Shown here piece after piece: positions 39,401 to 54,400 of a stretch of 64,000 nucleotides of DNA (the first letter of the stretch is position 1; every line of letters starts with the position of its first letter). The stretch is from Rhabditoides inermis. Its lineage: Eukaryota > Nematoda > Chromadorea > Rhabditida > Rhabditidae. Where the stretch lies: the NCBI GenBank assembly GCA_963966185.1, contig CAWZYM010000026.1:248001-312000 (forward strand). The letters run 5' to 3'. Under the pieces are notes generated by a model that saw only the letters and a list, made by a program, of their open reading frames with translations, had not been told where the DNA came from and ran no database searches. A program made the position numbers and the translations under genes.

Positions 39401-42400
39401 CGGCCAGCCGCTCACTCACCACGTCTCCGTCTACCACAGTGGACGTTCTGATGAGGTTGAGCCGAAGGAGCCGAAGGAGCATAAGGTTGAACCCCACACC
39501 GATCTAGCTGAGACCGCCAAGACGTTCGGAGACAAAATCACTGGACTGTTCAAGAAGAGCCCTGCTCACCTTGACTACCCTGTGTCGGAGTCGTACGACG
39601 GACCTCTCGACAACACTGGACGCGCCCAAGACATCGACGGCCAGCCGCTCACTCACCACGTCTCCGTCTACCACAGTGGACGTTCTGATGAGGTTGAGCC
39701 GAAGGAGCCGAAGGAGAAGGACGAGCCGCGCACCGATCTGGCAGACACCGCCAAGACGTTCGGAGACAAAATCACTGGACTGTTCAAGAAGAGCCCTGCT
39801 CACCTTGACTACCCTGTGTTGGAGTCGTACGACGGACCTCTCGACAACACTGGACGCGCTCAAGACATCGACGGCCAGCCGCTCACTCAAAACGTCTCCG
39901 TCTACCACAGTGGACGTTCCGATGAGGTTGAGCCGAAGGAGCCGAAGGAGCATAAAGACGAACCTCACACCGATCTAGCTGAGACTGCCAAGACGTTCGG
40001 AGACAAAATCACTGGACTGTTCAAGAAGAGTCCTGCTCACCTTGACTACCCTGTGTCGGAGTCGTACGACGGACCTCTCGACAACACTGGACGCGCTCAA
40101 GACATCGACGGCCAGCCGCTCACTCACCACGTCTCCGTCTACCACAGTGGACGTTCTGATGAGGTTGAGCCGGAGGAGCCGAAGGAGAAGGACGAGCCGC
40201 GCACCGATCTGGCAGACACCGCCAAGACGTTCGGAGACAAAATCACTGGACTGTTCAAGAAGAGCCCTGCTCACCTTGACTACCCTGTGTCGGAATCGTA
40301 CGACGGACCTCTCGACAACACTGGACGCGCCCAAGACATCGACGGCCAGCCGCTCACTCACCACGTCTCCGTCTACCACAGTGGACGTTCTGATGAGGTT
40401 GAGCCGAAGGAGCCAAAGGAGAAGGACGAGCCGCACACCGATCTTGCCGACACCGCCAAGACGTTCGGAGACAAAATCACTGGACTGTTCAAGAAGAGCC
40501 CTGCTCACCTTGACTACCCTGTGTCGGAGTCGTACGACGGACCTCTCGACAACACTGGACGCGCCCAAGACATCGACGGCCAGCCGCTCACTCACCACGT
40601 CTCCGTCTACCACAGTGGACGTTCTGATGAGGTTGAGCCGAAGGAGCCGAAAGAGAAGGACGAGCCGCGCACCGATCTGACAGACACCGCCAAGACGTTC
40701 GGAGACAAAATCACTGGACTGTTCAAGAAGAGCCCTGCTCACCTTGACTACCCTGTGTCGGAGTCGTACGACAGACCTCTCGACAACACTGGACGCGCCC
40801 AAGACATCGACGGCCAGCCGCTCACTCACCACGTCTCCGTCTACCACAGTGGACGTTCTGATGAGGTTGAGCCGAAGGAGCCGAAGGAGAAGGACGAGCC
40901 GCGCACCGATCTGGCAGACACCGCCAAGACGTTCGGAGACAAAATCACTGGACTGTTCAAGAAGAGCCCTGCTCACCTTGACTACCCTGTGTCGGAGTCG
41001 TACGACGGACCTCTCGACAACACTGGACGCGCTCAAGACATCGACGGCCAGCCGCTCACTCACCACGTCTCCGTCTACCACAGTGGACGTTCCGATGAGG
41101 TTGAGCCGAAGGAGCCGAAGGAGCATAAGGACGAACCCCACACCGATCTAGCTGAGACCGCCAAGACGTTCGGAGACAAAATCACTGGACTGTTCAAGAA
41201 GAGCCCAGCTCACCTTGACTGCCCTGTGTCGGAGTCGTACGACGGACCTCTCGACAACACTGGACGCGCTCAAGACATCGACGGCCAGCCGCTCACTCAC
41301 CACGTCTCCGTCTACCACAGTGGACGTTCCGATGAGGTTGAGCCGAAGGAGCCGAAGGAGCATAAGGACGAACCCCACACCGATCTAGCTGAGACCGCCA
41401 AGACGTTCGGAGACAAAATCACTGGACTGTTCAAGAAGAGCCCTGCTCACCTTGACTACCCTGTGTCGGAGTCGTACGACGGACCTCTCGACAACACTGG
41501 ACGCGCCCAAGACATCGACGGCCAGCCGCTCACTCACCACGTCTCCGTCTACCACAGTGGACGTTCTGATGAGGTTGAGCCGAAGGAGCCAAAGGAGAAG
41601 GACGAGCCGCACACCGATCTTGCCGACACCGCCAAGACGTTCGGAGACAAATACACTGGACTGTTCAAGAAGAGCCCTGCTCACCTTGACTACCCTGTGT
41701 CGGAGTCGTACGACGGACCTCTCGACAACACTGGACGCGCCCAAGACATCGACGGCCAGCCGCTCACTCACCACGTCTCCGTCTACCACAGTGGACGTTC
41801 TGATGAGGTTGAGCCGAAGGAGCCGAAAGAGAAGGACGAGCCGCGCACCGATCTGACAGACACCGCCAAGACGTTCGGAGACAAAATCACTGGACTGTTC
41901 AAGAAGAGCCCTGCTCACCTTGACTACCCTGTGTCGGAGTCGTACGACGGACCTCTCGACAACACTGGACGCGCCCAAGACATCGACGGCCAGCCGCTCA
42001 CTCACCACGTCTCCGTCTACCACAGTGGACGTTCTGATGAGGTTGAGCCGAAGGAGCCGAAGGAGAAGGACGAGCCGCGCACCGATCTGGCAGACACCGC
42101 CAAGACGTTCGGAGACAAAATCACTGGACTGTTCAAGAAGAGCCCTGCTCACCTTGACTACCCTGTGTCGGAGTCGTACGACGGACCTCTCGACAACACT
42201 GGACGCGCTCAAGACATCGACGGCCAGCCGCTCACTCACCACGTCTCCGTCTACCACAGTGGACGTTCCGATGAGGTTGAGCCGAAGGAGCCGAAGGAGC
42301 ATAAGGACGAACCCCACACCGATCTAGCTGAGACCGCCAAGACGTTCGGAGACAAAATCACTGGACTGTTCAAGAAGAGCCCTGCTCACCTTGACTACCC

Positions 42401-45400
42401 TGTGTCGGAGTCGTACGACGGACCTCTCGACAACACTGGACGCGCCCAAGACATCGACGGCCAGCCGCTCACTCACCACGTCTCCGTCTACCACAGTGGA
42501 CGTTCTGATGAGGTTGAGCCGAAGGAGCCGAAGGAGAAGGACGAGCCGCGCACCGATCTGGCAGACACCGCCAAGACGTTCGGAGACAAAATCACTGGAC
42601 TGTTCAAGAAGAGCCCTGCTCACCTTGACTACCCTGTGTCGGAGTCGTACGACGGACCTCTCGACAACACTGGACGCGCTCAAGACATCGACGGCCAGCC
42701 GCTCACTCACCACGTCTCCGTCTACCACAGTGGACGTTCCGATGAGGTTGAGCCGAAGGAGCCGAAGGAGCATAAGGACGAACCCCACACCGATCTAGCT
42801 GAGACCGCCAAGACGTTCGGAGACAAAATCACTGGACTGTTCAAGAAGAGCCCTGCTCACCTTGACTACCCTGTGTCGGAGTCGTACGACGGACCTCTCG
42901 ACAACACTGGACGCGCTCAAGACATCGACGGCCAGCCGCTCACTCACCACGTCTCCGTCTACCACAGTGGACGTTCCGATGAGGTTGAGCCGAAGGAGCC
43001 GAAGGAGCATAAGGACGAACCCCACACCGATCTAGCTGAGACCGCCAAGACGTTCGGAGACAAAATCACTGGACTGTTCAAGAAGAGCCCTGCTCACCTT
43101 GACTACCCTGTGTCGGAGTCGTACGACGGACCTCTCGACAACACTGGACGCGCCCAAGACATCGACGGCCAGCCGCTCACTCACCACGTCTCCGTCTACC
43201 ACAGTGGACGTTCTGATGAGGTTGAGCCGAAGGAGCCGAAGGAGAAGGACGAGCCGCGCACCGATCTGGCAGACACCGCCAAGACGTTCGGAGACAAAAT
43301 CACTGGACTGTTCAAGAAGAGCCCTGCTCACCTTGACTACCCTGTGTCGGAGTCGTACGACGGACCTCTCGACAACACTGGACGCGCTCAAGACATCGAC
43401 GGCCAGCCGCTCACTCACCACGTCTCCGTCTACCACAGTGGACGTTCCGGTGAGGTTGAGCCGAAGGAGCCGAAGGAGCATAAGGACGAACCCCACACCG
43501 ATCTAGCTGAGACCGCCAAGACGTTCGGAGACAAAATCACTGGACTGTTCAAGAAGAGCCCTGCTCACCTTGACTACCCTGTGTCGGAGTCGTACGACGG
43601 ACCTCTCGACAACACTGGACGCGCCCAAGACATCGACGGCCAGCCGCTCACTCACCACGTCTCCGTCTACCACAGTGGACGTTCTGATGAGGTTGAGCCG
43701 AAGGAGCCAAAGGAGAAGGACGAGCCGCACACCGATCTTGCCGACACCGCCAAGACGTTCGGAGACAAAATCACTGGACTGTTCAAGAAGAGCCCTGCTC
43801 ACCTTGACTACCCTGTGTCGGAGTCGTACGACGGACCTCTCGACAACACTGGACGCGCCCAAGACATCGACGGCCAGCCGCTCACTCACCACGTCTCCGT
43901 CTACCACAGTGGACGTTCTGATGAGGTTGAGCCGAAGGAGCCGAAAGAGAAGGACGAGCCGCGCACCGATCTGACAGACACCGCCAAGACGTTCGGAGAC
44001 AAAATCACTGGACTGTTCAAGAAGAGCCCTGCTCACCTTGACTACCCTGTGTCGGAGTCGTACGACAGACCTCTCGACAACACTGGACGCGCCCAAGACA
44101 TCGACGGCCAGCCGCTCACTCACCACGTCTCCGTCTACCACAGTAGACGTTCTGATGAGGTTGAGCCGAAGGAGCCGAAGGAGAAGGACGAGCCGCGCAC
44201 CGATCTGGCAGACACCGCCAAGACGTTCGGAGACAAAATCACTGGACTGTTCAAGAAGAGCCCTGCTCACCTTGACTACCCTGTGTCGGAGTCGTACGAC
44301 GGACCTCTCGACAACACTGGACGCGCTCAAGACATCGACGGCCAGCCGCTCACTCACCACGTCTCCGTCTACCACAGTGGACGTTCCGATGAGGTTGAGC
44401 CGAAGGAGCCGAAGGAGCATAAGGACGAACCCCACACCGATCTAGCTGAGACCGCCAAGACGTTCGGAGACAAAATCACTGGACTGTTCAAGAAGAGCCC
44501 AGCTCACCTTGACTGCCCTGTGTCGGAGTCGTACGACGGACCTCTCGACAACACTGGACGCGCTCAAGACATCGACGGCCAGCCGCTCACTCACCACGTC
44601 TCCGTCTACCACAGTGGACGTTCCGATGAGGTTGAGCCGAAGGAGCCGAAGGAGCCGAAGGAGCATAAGGACGAACCCCACACCGATCTAGCTGAGACCG
44701 CCAAGACGTTCGGAGACAAAATCACTGGACTGTTCAAGAAGAGCCCTGCTCACCTTGACTACCCTGTGTCGGAGTCGTACGACGGACCTCTCGACAACAC
44801 TGGACGCGCCCAAGACATCGACGGCCAGCCGCTCACTCACCACGTCTCCGTCTACCACAGTGGACGTTCTGATGAGGTTGAGCCAAAGGAGCCAAAGGAG
44901 AAGGACGAGCCGCACACCGATCTTGCCGACACCGCCAAGACGTTCGGAGACAAATACACTGGACTGTTCAAGAAGAGCCCTGCTCACCTTGACTACCCTG
45001 TGTCGGAGTCGTACGACGGACCTCTCGACAACACTGGACGCGCCCAAGACATCGACGGCCAGCCGCTCACTCACCACGTCTCCGTCTACCACAGTGGACG
45101 TTCTGATGAGGTTGAGCCGAAGGAGCCGAAAGAGAAGGACGAGCCGCGCACCGATCTGACAGACACCGCCAAGACGTTCGGAGACAAAATCACTGGACTG
45201 TTCAAGAAGAGCCCTGCTCACCTTGACTACCCTGTGTCGGAGTCGTACGACGGACCTCTCGACAACACTGGACGCGCCCAAGACATCGACGGCCAGCCGC
45301 TCACTCACCACGTCTCCGTCTACCACAGTGGACGTTCTGATGAGGTTGAGCCGAAGGAGCCGAAGGAGAAGGACGAGCCGCGCACCGATCTGGCAGACAC

Positions 45401-48400
45401 CGCCAAGACGTTCGGAGACAAAATCACTGGACTGTTCAAGAAGAGCCCTGCTCACCTTGACTACCCTGTGTCGGAGTCGTACGACGGACCTCTCGACAAC
45501 ACTGGACGCGCTCAAGACATCGACGGCCAGCCGCTCACTCACCACATCTCCGTCTACCACAGTGGACGTTCCGATGAGGTTGAGCCGAAGGAGCCGAAGG
45601 AGCATAAAGACGAACCCCACACCGATCTAGCTGAGACCGCCAAGACGTTCGGAGACAAAACCACTGGACTGTTCAAGAAGAGCCCTGCTCACCTTGACTA
45701 CCCTGTGTCGGAGTCGTACGACGGACCTCTCGACAACACTGGACGCGCTCAAGACATCGACGGCCAGTCGCTCACTCACCACGTCTCCGTCTACCACAGT
45801 GGACGTTCCGATGAGGTTGAGCCGAAGGAGCCGAAGGAGCATAAGGACGAACCCCACACCGATCTAGCTGAGACCGCCAAGACGTTCGGAGACAAAATCA
45901 CTGGACTGTTCAAGAAGAGCCCTGCTCACCTTGACTACCCTGTGTCGGAGTTGTACGACGGACCTCTCGACAACACTGGACGCGCCCAAGACATCGACGG
46001 CCAGCCGCTCACTCACCACGTCTCCGTCTACCACAGTGGACGTTCTGATGAGGTTGAGCCGAAGGAGCCGAAGGAGAAGGACGAGCCGCGCACCGATCTG
46101 GCAGACACCGCCAAGACGTTCGGAGACAAAATCACTGGACTGTTCAAGAAGAGCCCTGCTCACCTTGACTACCCTGTGTCGGAGTCGTACGACGGACCTC
46201 TCGACAACACTGGACGCGCCCAAGACATCGACGGCCAGCCGCTCACTCACCACGTCTCCGTCTACCACAGTGGACGTTCTGATGAGGTTGAGCCGAAGGA
46301 GCCGAAGGAGAAGGACGAGCCGCGCACCGATCTGGCAGACACCGCCAAGACGTTCGGAGACAAAATCACTGGACTGTTCAAGAAGAGCCCTGCTCACCTT
46401 GACTACCCTGTGTCGGAGTCGTACGACGGACCTCTCGACAACACTGGACGCGCTCAAGACATCGACGGCCAGCCGCTCACTCACCACGTCTCCGTCTACC
46501 ACAGTGGACGTTCCGATGAGGTTGAGCCGAAGGAGCCGAAGGAGCATAAGGACGAACCCCACACCGATCTAGCTGAGACCGCCAAGACGTTCGGAGACAA
46601 AATCACTGGACTGTTCAAGAAGAGCCCTGCTCACCTTGACTACCCTGTGTCGGAGTCGTACGACGGACCTCTCGACAACACTGGACGCGCCCAAGACATC
46701 GACGGCCAGCCGCTCACTCACCACGTCTCGGTCTACCACAGTGGACGTTCTGATGAGGTTGATCCGAAGGAGCCGAAGGAGAAGGACGAGCCGCGCACCG
46801 ATCTGGCAGACTCCGCCAAGACGTTCGGAGACAAAATCACTGGACTGTTCAAGAAGAGCCCTGCTCACCTTGACTACCCTGTGTCGGAGTCGTACGACGG
46901 ACCTCTCGACAACACTGGACGCGCCCAAGACATCGACGGCCAGCCGCTCACTCACCACGTCTCCGTCTACCACAGTGGACGTTCCGATGAGGTTGAGCCG
47001 AAGGAGCCGAAGGAGCATAAGGACGAGCCGCACACCGATCTTGCCGACACCGCCAAGACGTTCGGAGACAAAATCACTGGACTGTTCAAGAAGAGCCCTG
47101 CTCACCTTGACTACCCTGTGTCGGAGTCGTACGACGGACCTCTCGACAACACTGGACGCGCCCAAGACATCGACGGCCAGCCGCTCACTCACCACGTCTC
47201 CGTCTACCACAGTGGACGTTCTGATGAGGTTGAGCCGAAGGAGCCGAAGGAGAAGGACGAGCCGCGCACCGATCTGGCAGACACCGCCAAGACGTTCGGA
47301 GACAAAATCACTGGACTGTTCAAGAAGAGCCCTGCTCACCTTGACTACCTTGTGTCGGAGTCGTACGACGGACCTCTCGACAACACTGGACGCGCCCAAG
47401 ACATCGACGGCCAGCCGCTCACTCACCACGTCTCCGTCTACCACAGTGGACGTTCTGATGAGGTTGAGCCGAAGGAGCCGAAGGAGAAGGACGAGCCGCG
47501 CACCGATCTGGCAGACACCGCCAAGACGTTCGGAGACAAAATCACTGGACTGTTCAAGAAGAGCCCTGCTCACCTTGACTACCCTGTGTCGGAGTCGTAC
47601 GACGGACCTCTCGACAACACTGGACGCGCTCAAGACATCGACGGCCAGCCGCTCACTCACCACGTCTCCGTCTACCACAGTGGACGTTCCGATGAGGTTG
47701 AGCCGAAGGAGCCGAAGGAGCATAAGGACGAACCCCACACCGATCTAGCTGAGACCGCCAAGACGTTCGGAGACAAAATCACTGGACTGTTCAAGAAGAG
47801 CCCTGCTCACCTTGACTACCCTGTGTCGGAGTCGTACGACGGACCTCTCGACAACACTGGACGCGCCCAAGACATCGACGGCCAGCCGCTCACTCACCAC
47901 GTCTCCGTCTACCAAAGTGGACGTTCTGATGAAGTTGAGCCGAAGGAGCCGAAGGAGAAGGACGAGCCGCGCACCGATCTGGCAGACACCGCCAAGACGT
48001 TCGGAGACAAAATCACTGGACTGTTCAAGAAGAGCCCTGCTCACCTTGACTACCCTGTGTCGGAGTCGTACGACGGACCTCTCGACAACACTGGACGCGC
48101 TCAAGACATCGACGGCCAGCCGCTCACTCACCACGTCTCCGTCTACCACAGTGGACGTTCCGATGAGGTTGAGCCGAAGGAGCCGAAGGAGCATAAGGAC
48201 GAACCCCACACCGATCTAGCTGAGACCGCCAAGACGTTCGGAGACAAAATCACTGGACTGTTCAAGAAGAGCCCTGCTCACCTTGACTACCCTGTGTCGG
48301 AGTCGTACGACGGACCTCTCGACAACACTGGACGCGCCCAAGACATCGACGGCCAGCCGCTCACTCACCACGTCTCGGTCTACCACAGTGGACGTTCTGA

Positions 48401-51400
48401 TGAGGTTGATCCGAAGGAGCCGAAGGAGAAGGACGAGCCGCGCACCGATCTGGCAGACACCGCCAAGACGTTCGGAGACAAAATCACTGGACTGTTCAAG
48501 AAGAGCCCTGCTCACCTTGACTACCCTGTGTCGGAGTCGTACGACGGACCTCTCGACAACACTGGACGCGCCCAAGACATCGACGGCCAGCCGCTCACTC
48601 ACCACGTCTCCGTCTACCACAGTGGACGTTCCGATGAGGTTGAGCCGAAGGAGCCGAAGGAGAAGGACGAGCCGCGCACCGATCTGGCAGACACCGCCAA
48701 GACGTTCGGAGACAAAATCACTGGACTGTTCAAGAAGAGCCCTGCTCACCTTGACTACCCTGTGTCGGAGTCGTACGACGGACATCTCGACAACACTGGA
48801 CGCGCCCAAGACATCGACGGCCAGCCGCTCACTCAACACGTCTCCGTCTACCACAGTGGACGTTCTGATGAGGTTGAGCCGAAGGAGCCGAAGGAGAAGG
48901 ACGAGCCGCGCACCGATCTGGCAGACACCGCCAAGACGTTCGGAGACAAAATCACTGGACTGTTCAAGAAGAGCCCTGCTCACCTTGACTACCCTGTGTC
49001 GGAGTCGTACGACGGACCTCTCGACAACACTGGACGCGCCCAAGACATTGACGGCCAGCCGCTCACTCACCAGGTCTCCGTCTACCACAGTGGACGTTCT
49101 GATGAGGTTGAGCCGAAGGAGCCGAAGGAGAAGGACGAGCCGCGCACCGATCTGGCAGACACCGCCAAGACGTTCGGAGACAAAATCACTGGACTGATCA
49201 AGAAGAGCCCTGCTCACCTTGACTACCCTGTGTCGGAGTCGTACGACGGACCTCTCGACAACACTGGACGCGCTCAAGACATCGACGGCCAGCCGCTCAC
49301 TCACCACGTCTCCGTCTACCACAGTGGACGTTCTGATGAGGTTGAGCCGAAGGAGCCGAAGGAGAAGGACGAGCCGCGCACCGATCTGGCAGACACCGCC
49401 AAGACGTTCGGAGACAAAATCACTGGACTGTTCAAGAAGAGCCCTGCTCACCTTGACTACCCTGTGTCAGAGTCGTACGACGGACCTCTCGACAACACTG
49501 GACGCGCTCAAGACATCGACGGCCAGCCGCTCACTCACCACGTCTCCGTCTACCAAAGTGGACGTTCCGATGAGGTTGAGCCGAAGGAGCCGAAGGAGCA
49601 TAAGGACGAACCCCACACCGATCTAGCTGAGACCGCCAAGACGTTCGGAGACAAAATCACTGGACTGTTCAAGAAGAGCCCTGCTCACCTTGACTACCCT
49701 GTGTCGGAGTCGTACGACGGACCTCTCGACAACACTGGACGCGCCCAAGACATCGACGGCCAGCCGCTCACTCACCACGTCTCCGTCTACCACAGTGGAC
49801 GTTCTGATGAGGTTGAGCCGAAGGAGCCGAAGGAGAAGGACGAGCCGCGCACCGATCTAGCTGAGACCGCCAAGACGTTCGGAAACAAAATCACTGGACT
49901 GTTCAAGAAGAGCCCTGCTCACCTTGACTACCCTGTGTCGGAGTCGTACGACGGACCTCTCGACAACACTGGACGCGCTCAAGACATCGATGGCCAGCCG
50001 CTCACTCACCACGTCTCCGTCTACCACAGTGGACGTTCCGATGAGGTTGAGCCGAAGGAGCCGAAGGAGCATAAGGACGAACCCCACACCGATCTAGCTG
50101 AGACCGCCAAGACGTTCGGAGACAAAATCACTGGACTGTTCAAGAAGAGCCCTGCTCACCTTGACTACCCTGTGTCGGAGTCGTACGACGGACCTCTCGA
50201 CAACACTGGACGCGCTCAAGACATCGACGGCCAGCCGCTCACTCACCACGTCTCCGTCTACCACAGTGGACGTTCTGATGAGGTTGAGCCGAAGGAGCCG
50301 AAGGAGCATAAGGACGAACCCCACACCGATCTAGCTGAGACCGCCAAGACGTTCGGAGACAAAATCACTGGACTGTTCAAGAAGAGCCCTGCTCACCTTG
50401 ACTACCCTGTGTCGGAGTCGTACGACGGACCTCTCGACAACACTGGACGCGCCCAAGACATCGACGGCCAGCCGCTCACTCACCACGTCTCCGTCTACCA
50501 CAGTGGACGTTCTGATGAGGTTGAGCCGAAGGAGCCGAAGGAGAAGGACGAGCCGCGCACCGATCTGGCAGACACCGCCAAGATGTTCGGAGACAAAATC
50601 ACTGGACTGTTCAAGAAGAGCCCTGCTCACCTTGACTACCCTGTGTCGGAGTCGTACGACGGACCTCTCGACAACACTGGACGCGCCCAAGACATCGACG
50701 GCCAGCCGCTCACTCACCACGTCTCCGTCTACCACAGTGGACGTTCTGATGAGGTTGAACCGAAGGAGCCGAAGGAGAAGGACGAGCCGCGCACCGATCT
50801 GGCAGACACCGCCAAGACGTTCGGAGACAAAATCACTGGACTGTTCAAGAAGAGCCCTGCTCACCTTGACTACCCTGTGTCGGAGTCGTACGACGGACCT
50901 CTCGACAACACTGGACGCGCTCAAGACATCGACGGCCAGCCGCTCACTCACCACGTCTCCGTCTACCACAGTGGACGTTCCGATGAGGCTGAGCCAAAGG
51001 AGCCGAAGGAGCATAAGGACGAACCCCACACCGATCTAGCTGAGACCGCCAAGACGTTCGGAGACAAAATTACTGGACTGTTCAAGAAGAGCCCTGCTCA
51101 CCTTGACTACCCTGTGTCGGAGTCGTACGACGGACCTCTTGACAACACTGGACGCGCTCAAGACATCGACGGCCAGCCGCTCACTCACCACGTCTCCGTC
51201 TACCACAGTGGACGTTCCGATGAGGTTGAGCCGAAGGAGCCGAAGGAGCATAAGGACGAACCCCACACCGATCTAGCTGAGACCGCCAAGACGTTCGGAG
51301 ACAAAATCACTGGACTGTTCAAGAAGAGCCCTGCTCACCTTGATTACCCTGTGTCGGAGTCGTACGACGGACCTCTCGACAACACTGGACGCGCCCAAGA

Positions 51401-54400
51401 CATCGACGGCCAGCCGCTCACTCACCACGTCTCCGTCTACCACAGTGGACGTTCTGATGAGGTTGAGCCGAAGGAGCCGAAGGAGAAGGACGAGCCGCGC
51501 ACCGATCTAGCTGAGACCGCCAAGACGTTCGGAGACAAAATCACTGGACTGTTCAAGAAGAGCCCTGCTCACCTTGACTACCCTGTGTCGGAGTCGTACG
51601 ACGGACCTCTCGACAACACTGGACGCGCTCAAGACATCGACGGCCAGCCGCTCACTCACCACGTCTCCGTCTACCACAGTGGACGTTCTGATGAGGTTGA
51701 GCCGAAGGAGCCGAAGGAGAAAGACGAGCCGCGCACCGATCTGGCAGACACCGCCAAGACGTTCGGAGACAAAATCACTGGACTGTTCAAGAAGAGCCCT
51801 GCTCACCTTGACTACCCTGTGTCGGAGTCGTACGACGGACCTCTCGACAACACTGGACGCGCTCAAGACATCGACGGCCAGCCGCTCACTCACCACGTCT
51901 CCGTCTACCACAGTGGACGTTCCGATGAGGCTGAGCCAAAGGAGCCGAAGGAGCATAAGGACGAACCCCACACCGATCTAGCTGAGACCGCCAAGACGTT
52001 CGGAGACAAAATCACTGGACTGTTCAAGAAGAGCCCTGCTCACCTTGACTACCCTGTGTCGGAGTCGTACGACGGACCTCTCGACAACACTGGACGCGCC
52101 CAAGACATCGACGGCCAGCCGCTTACTCACCACGTCTCCGTCTACCACAGTGGACGTTCTGATGAGGTTGAGCCGAAGGAGCCGAAGGAGAAGGACGAGC
52201 CGCGCACCGATCTGGCAGACACCGCCAAGACGTTCGGAGACAAAATCACTGGACTGTTCAAGAAGAGCCCTGCTCACCTTGACTACCCTGTGTCGAAGTC
52301 GTACGACGGACCTCTCGACAACACTGGACGCGCTCAAGACATCGACGGCCAGCCGCTCACTCACCACGTCTCCGTCTACCACAGTGGACGTTCCGATGAG
52401 GTTGAGCCGAAGGAGCCGAAGGAGCATAAGGACGAGCCGCACACCGATCTTGCCGACACCGCCAAGACGTTCGGAGACAAAATCACTGGACTGTTCAAGA
52501 AGAGCCCTGCTCACCTTGACTACCCTGTGTCGGAGTCGTACGACGGACCTCTCGACAACACTGGACGCGCCCAAGACATCGACGGCCAGCCGCTCACTCA
52601 CCACGTCTCCGTCTACCACAGTGGACGTTCTGATGAGGTTGAGCCGAAGGAGCCGAAGGAGAAGGACGAGCCGCGCACCGATCTGGCAGACACCGCCAAG
52701 ACGTTCGGAGACAAAATCACTGGACTGTTCAAGAAGAGCCCTGCTCACCTTGACTACCTTGTGTCGGAGTCGTACGACGGACCTCTCGACAACACTGGAC
52801 GCGCCCAAGACATCGACGGCCAGCCGCTCACTCACCACGTCTCCGTCTACCACAGTGGACGTTCTGATGAGGTTGAGCCGAAGGAGCCGAAGGAGAAGGA
52901 CGAGCCGCGCACCGATCTGGCAGACACCGCCAAGACGTTCGGAGACAAAATCACTGGACTGTTCAAGAAGAGCCCTGCTCACCTTGACTACCCTGTGTCG
53001 GAGTCGTACGACGGACCTCTCGACAACACTGGACGCGCTCAAGACATCGACGGCCAGCCGCTCACTCACCACGTCTCCGTCTACCACAGTGGACGTTCCG
53101 ATGAGGTTGAGCCGAAGGAGCCGAAGGAGCATAAGGACGAACCCCACACCGATCTAGCTGAGACCGCCAAGACGTTCGGAGACAAAATCACTGGACTGTT
53201 CAAGAAGAGCCCTGCTCACCTTGACTACCCTGTGTCGGAGTCGTACGACGGACCTCTCGACAACACTGGACGCGCCCAAGACATCGACGGCCAGCCGCTC
53301 ACTCACCACGTCTCCGTCTACCAAAGTGGACGTTCTGATGAAGTTGAGCCGAAGGAGCCGAAGGAGAAGGACGAGCCGCGCACCGATCTGGCAGACACCG
53401 CCAAGACGTTCGGAGACAAAATCACTGGACTGTTCAAGAAGAGCCCTGCTCACCTTGACTACCCTGTGTCGGAGTCGTACGACGGACCTCTCGACAACAC
53501 TGGACGCGCTCAAGACATCGACGGCCAGCCGCTCACTCACCACGTCTCCGTCTACCACAGTGGACGTTCCGATGAGGTTGAGCCGAAGGAGCCGAAGGAG
53601 CATAAGGACGAACCCCACACCGATCTAGCTGAGACCGCCAAGACGTTCGGAGACAAAATCACTGGACTGTTCAAGAAGAGCCCTGCTCACCTTGACTACC
53701 CTGTGTCGGAGTCGTACGACGGACCTCTCGACAACACTGGACGCGCCCAAGACATCGACGGCCAGCCGCTCACTCACCACGTCTCGGTCTACCACAGTGG
53801 ACGTTCTGATGAGGTTGATCCGAAGGAGCCGAAGGAGAAGGACGAGCCGCGCACCGATCTGGCAGACACCGCCAAGACGTTCGGAGACAAAATCACTGGA
53901 CTGTTCAAGAAGAGCCCTGCTCACCTTGACTACCCTGTGTCGGAGTCGTACGACGGACATCTCGACAACACTGGACGCGCCCAAGACATCGACGGCCAGC
54001 CGCTCACTCAACACGTCTCCGTCTACCACAGTGGACGTTCTGATGAGGTTGAGCCGAAGGAGCCGAAGGAGAAGGACGAGCCGCGCACCGATCTGGCAGA
54101 CACCGCCAAGACGTTCGGAGACAAAATCACTGGACTGTTCAAGAAGAGCCCTGCTCACCTTGACTACCCTGTGTCGGAGTCGTACGACGGACCTCTCGAC
54201 AACACTGGACGCGCCCAAGACATTGACGGCCAGCCGCTCACTCACCAGGTCTCCGTCTACCACAGTGGACGTTCTGATGAGGTTGAGCCGAAGGAGCCGA
54301 AGGAGAAGGACGAGCCGCGCACCGATCTGGCAGACACCGCCAAGACGTTCGGAGACAAAATCACTGGACTGATCAAGAAGAGCCCTGCTCACCTTGACTA

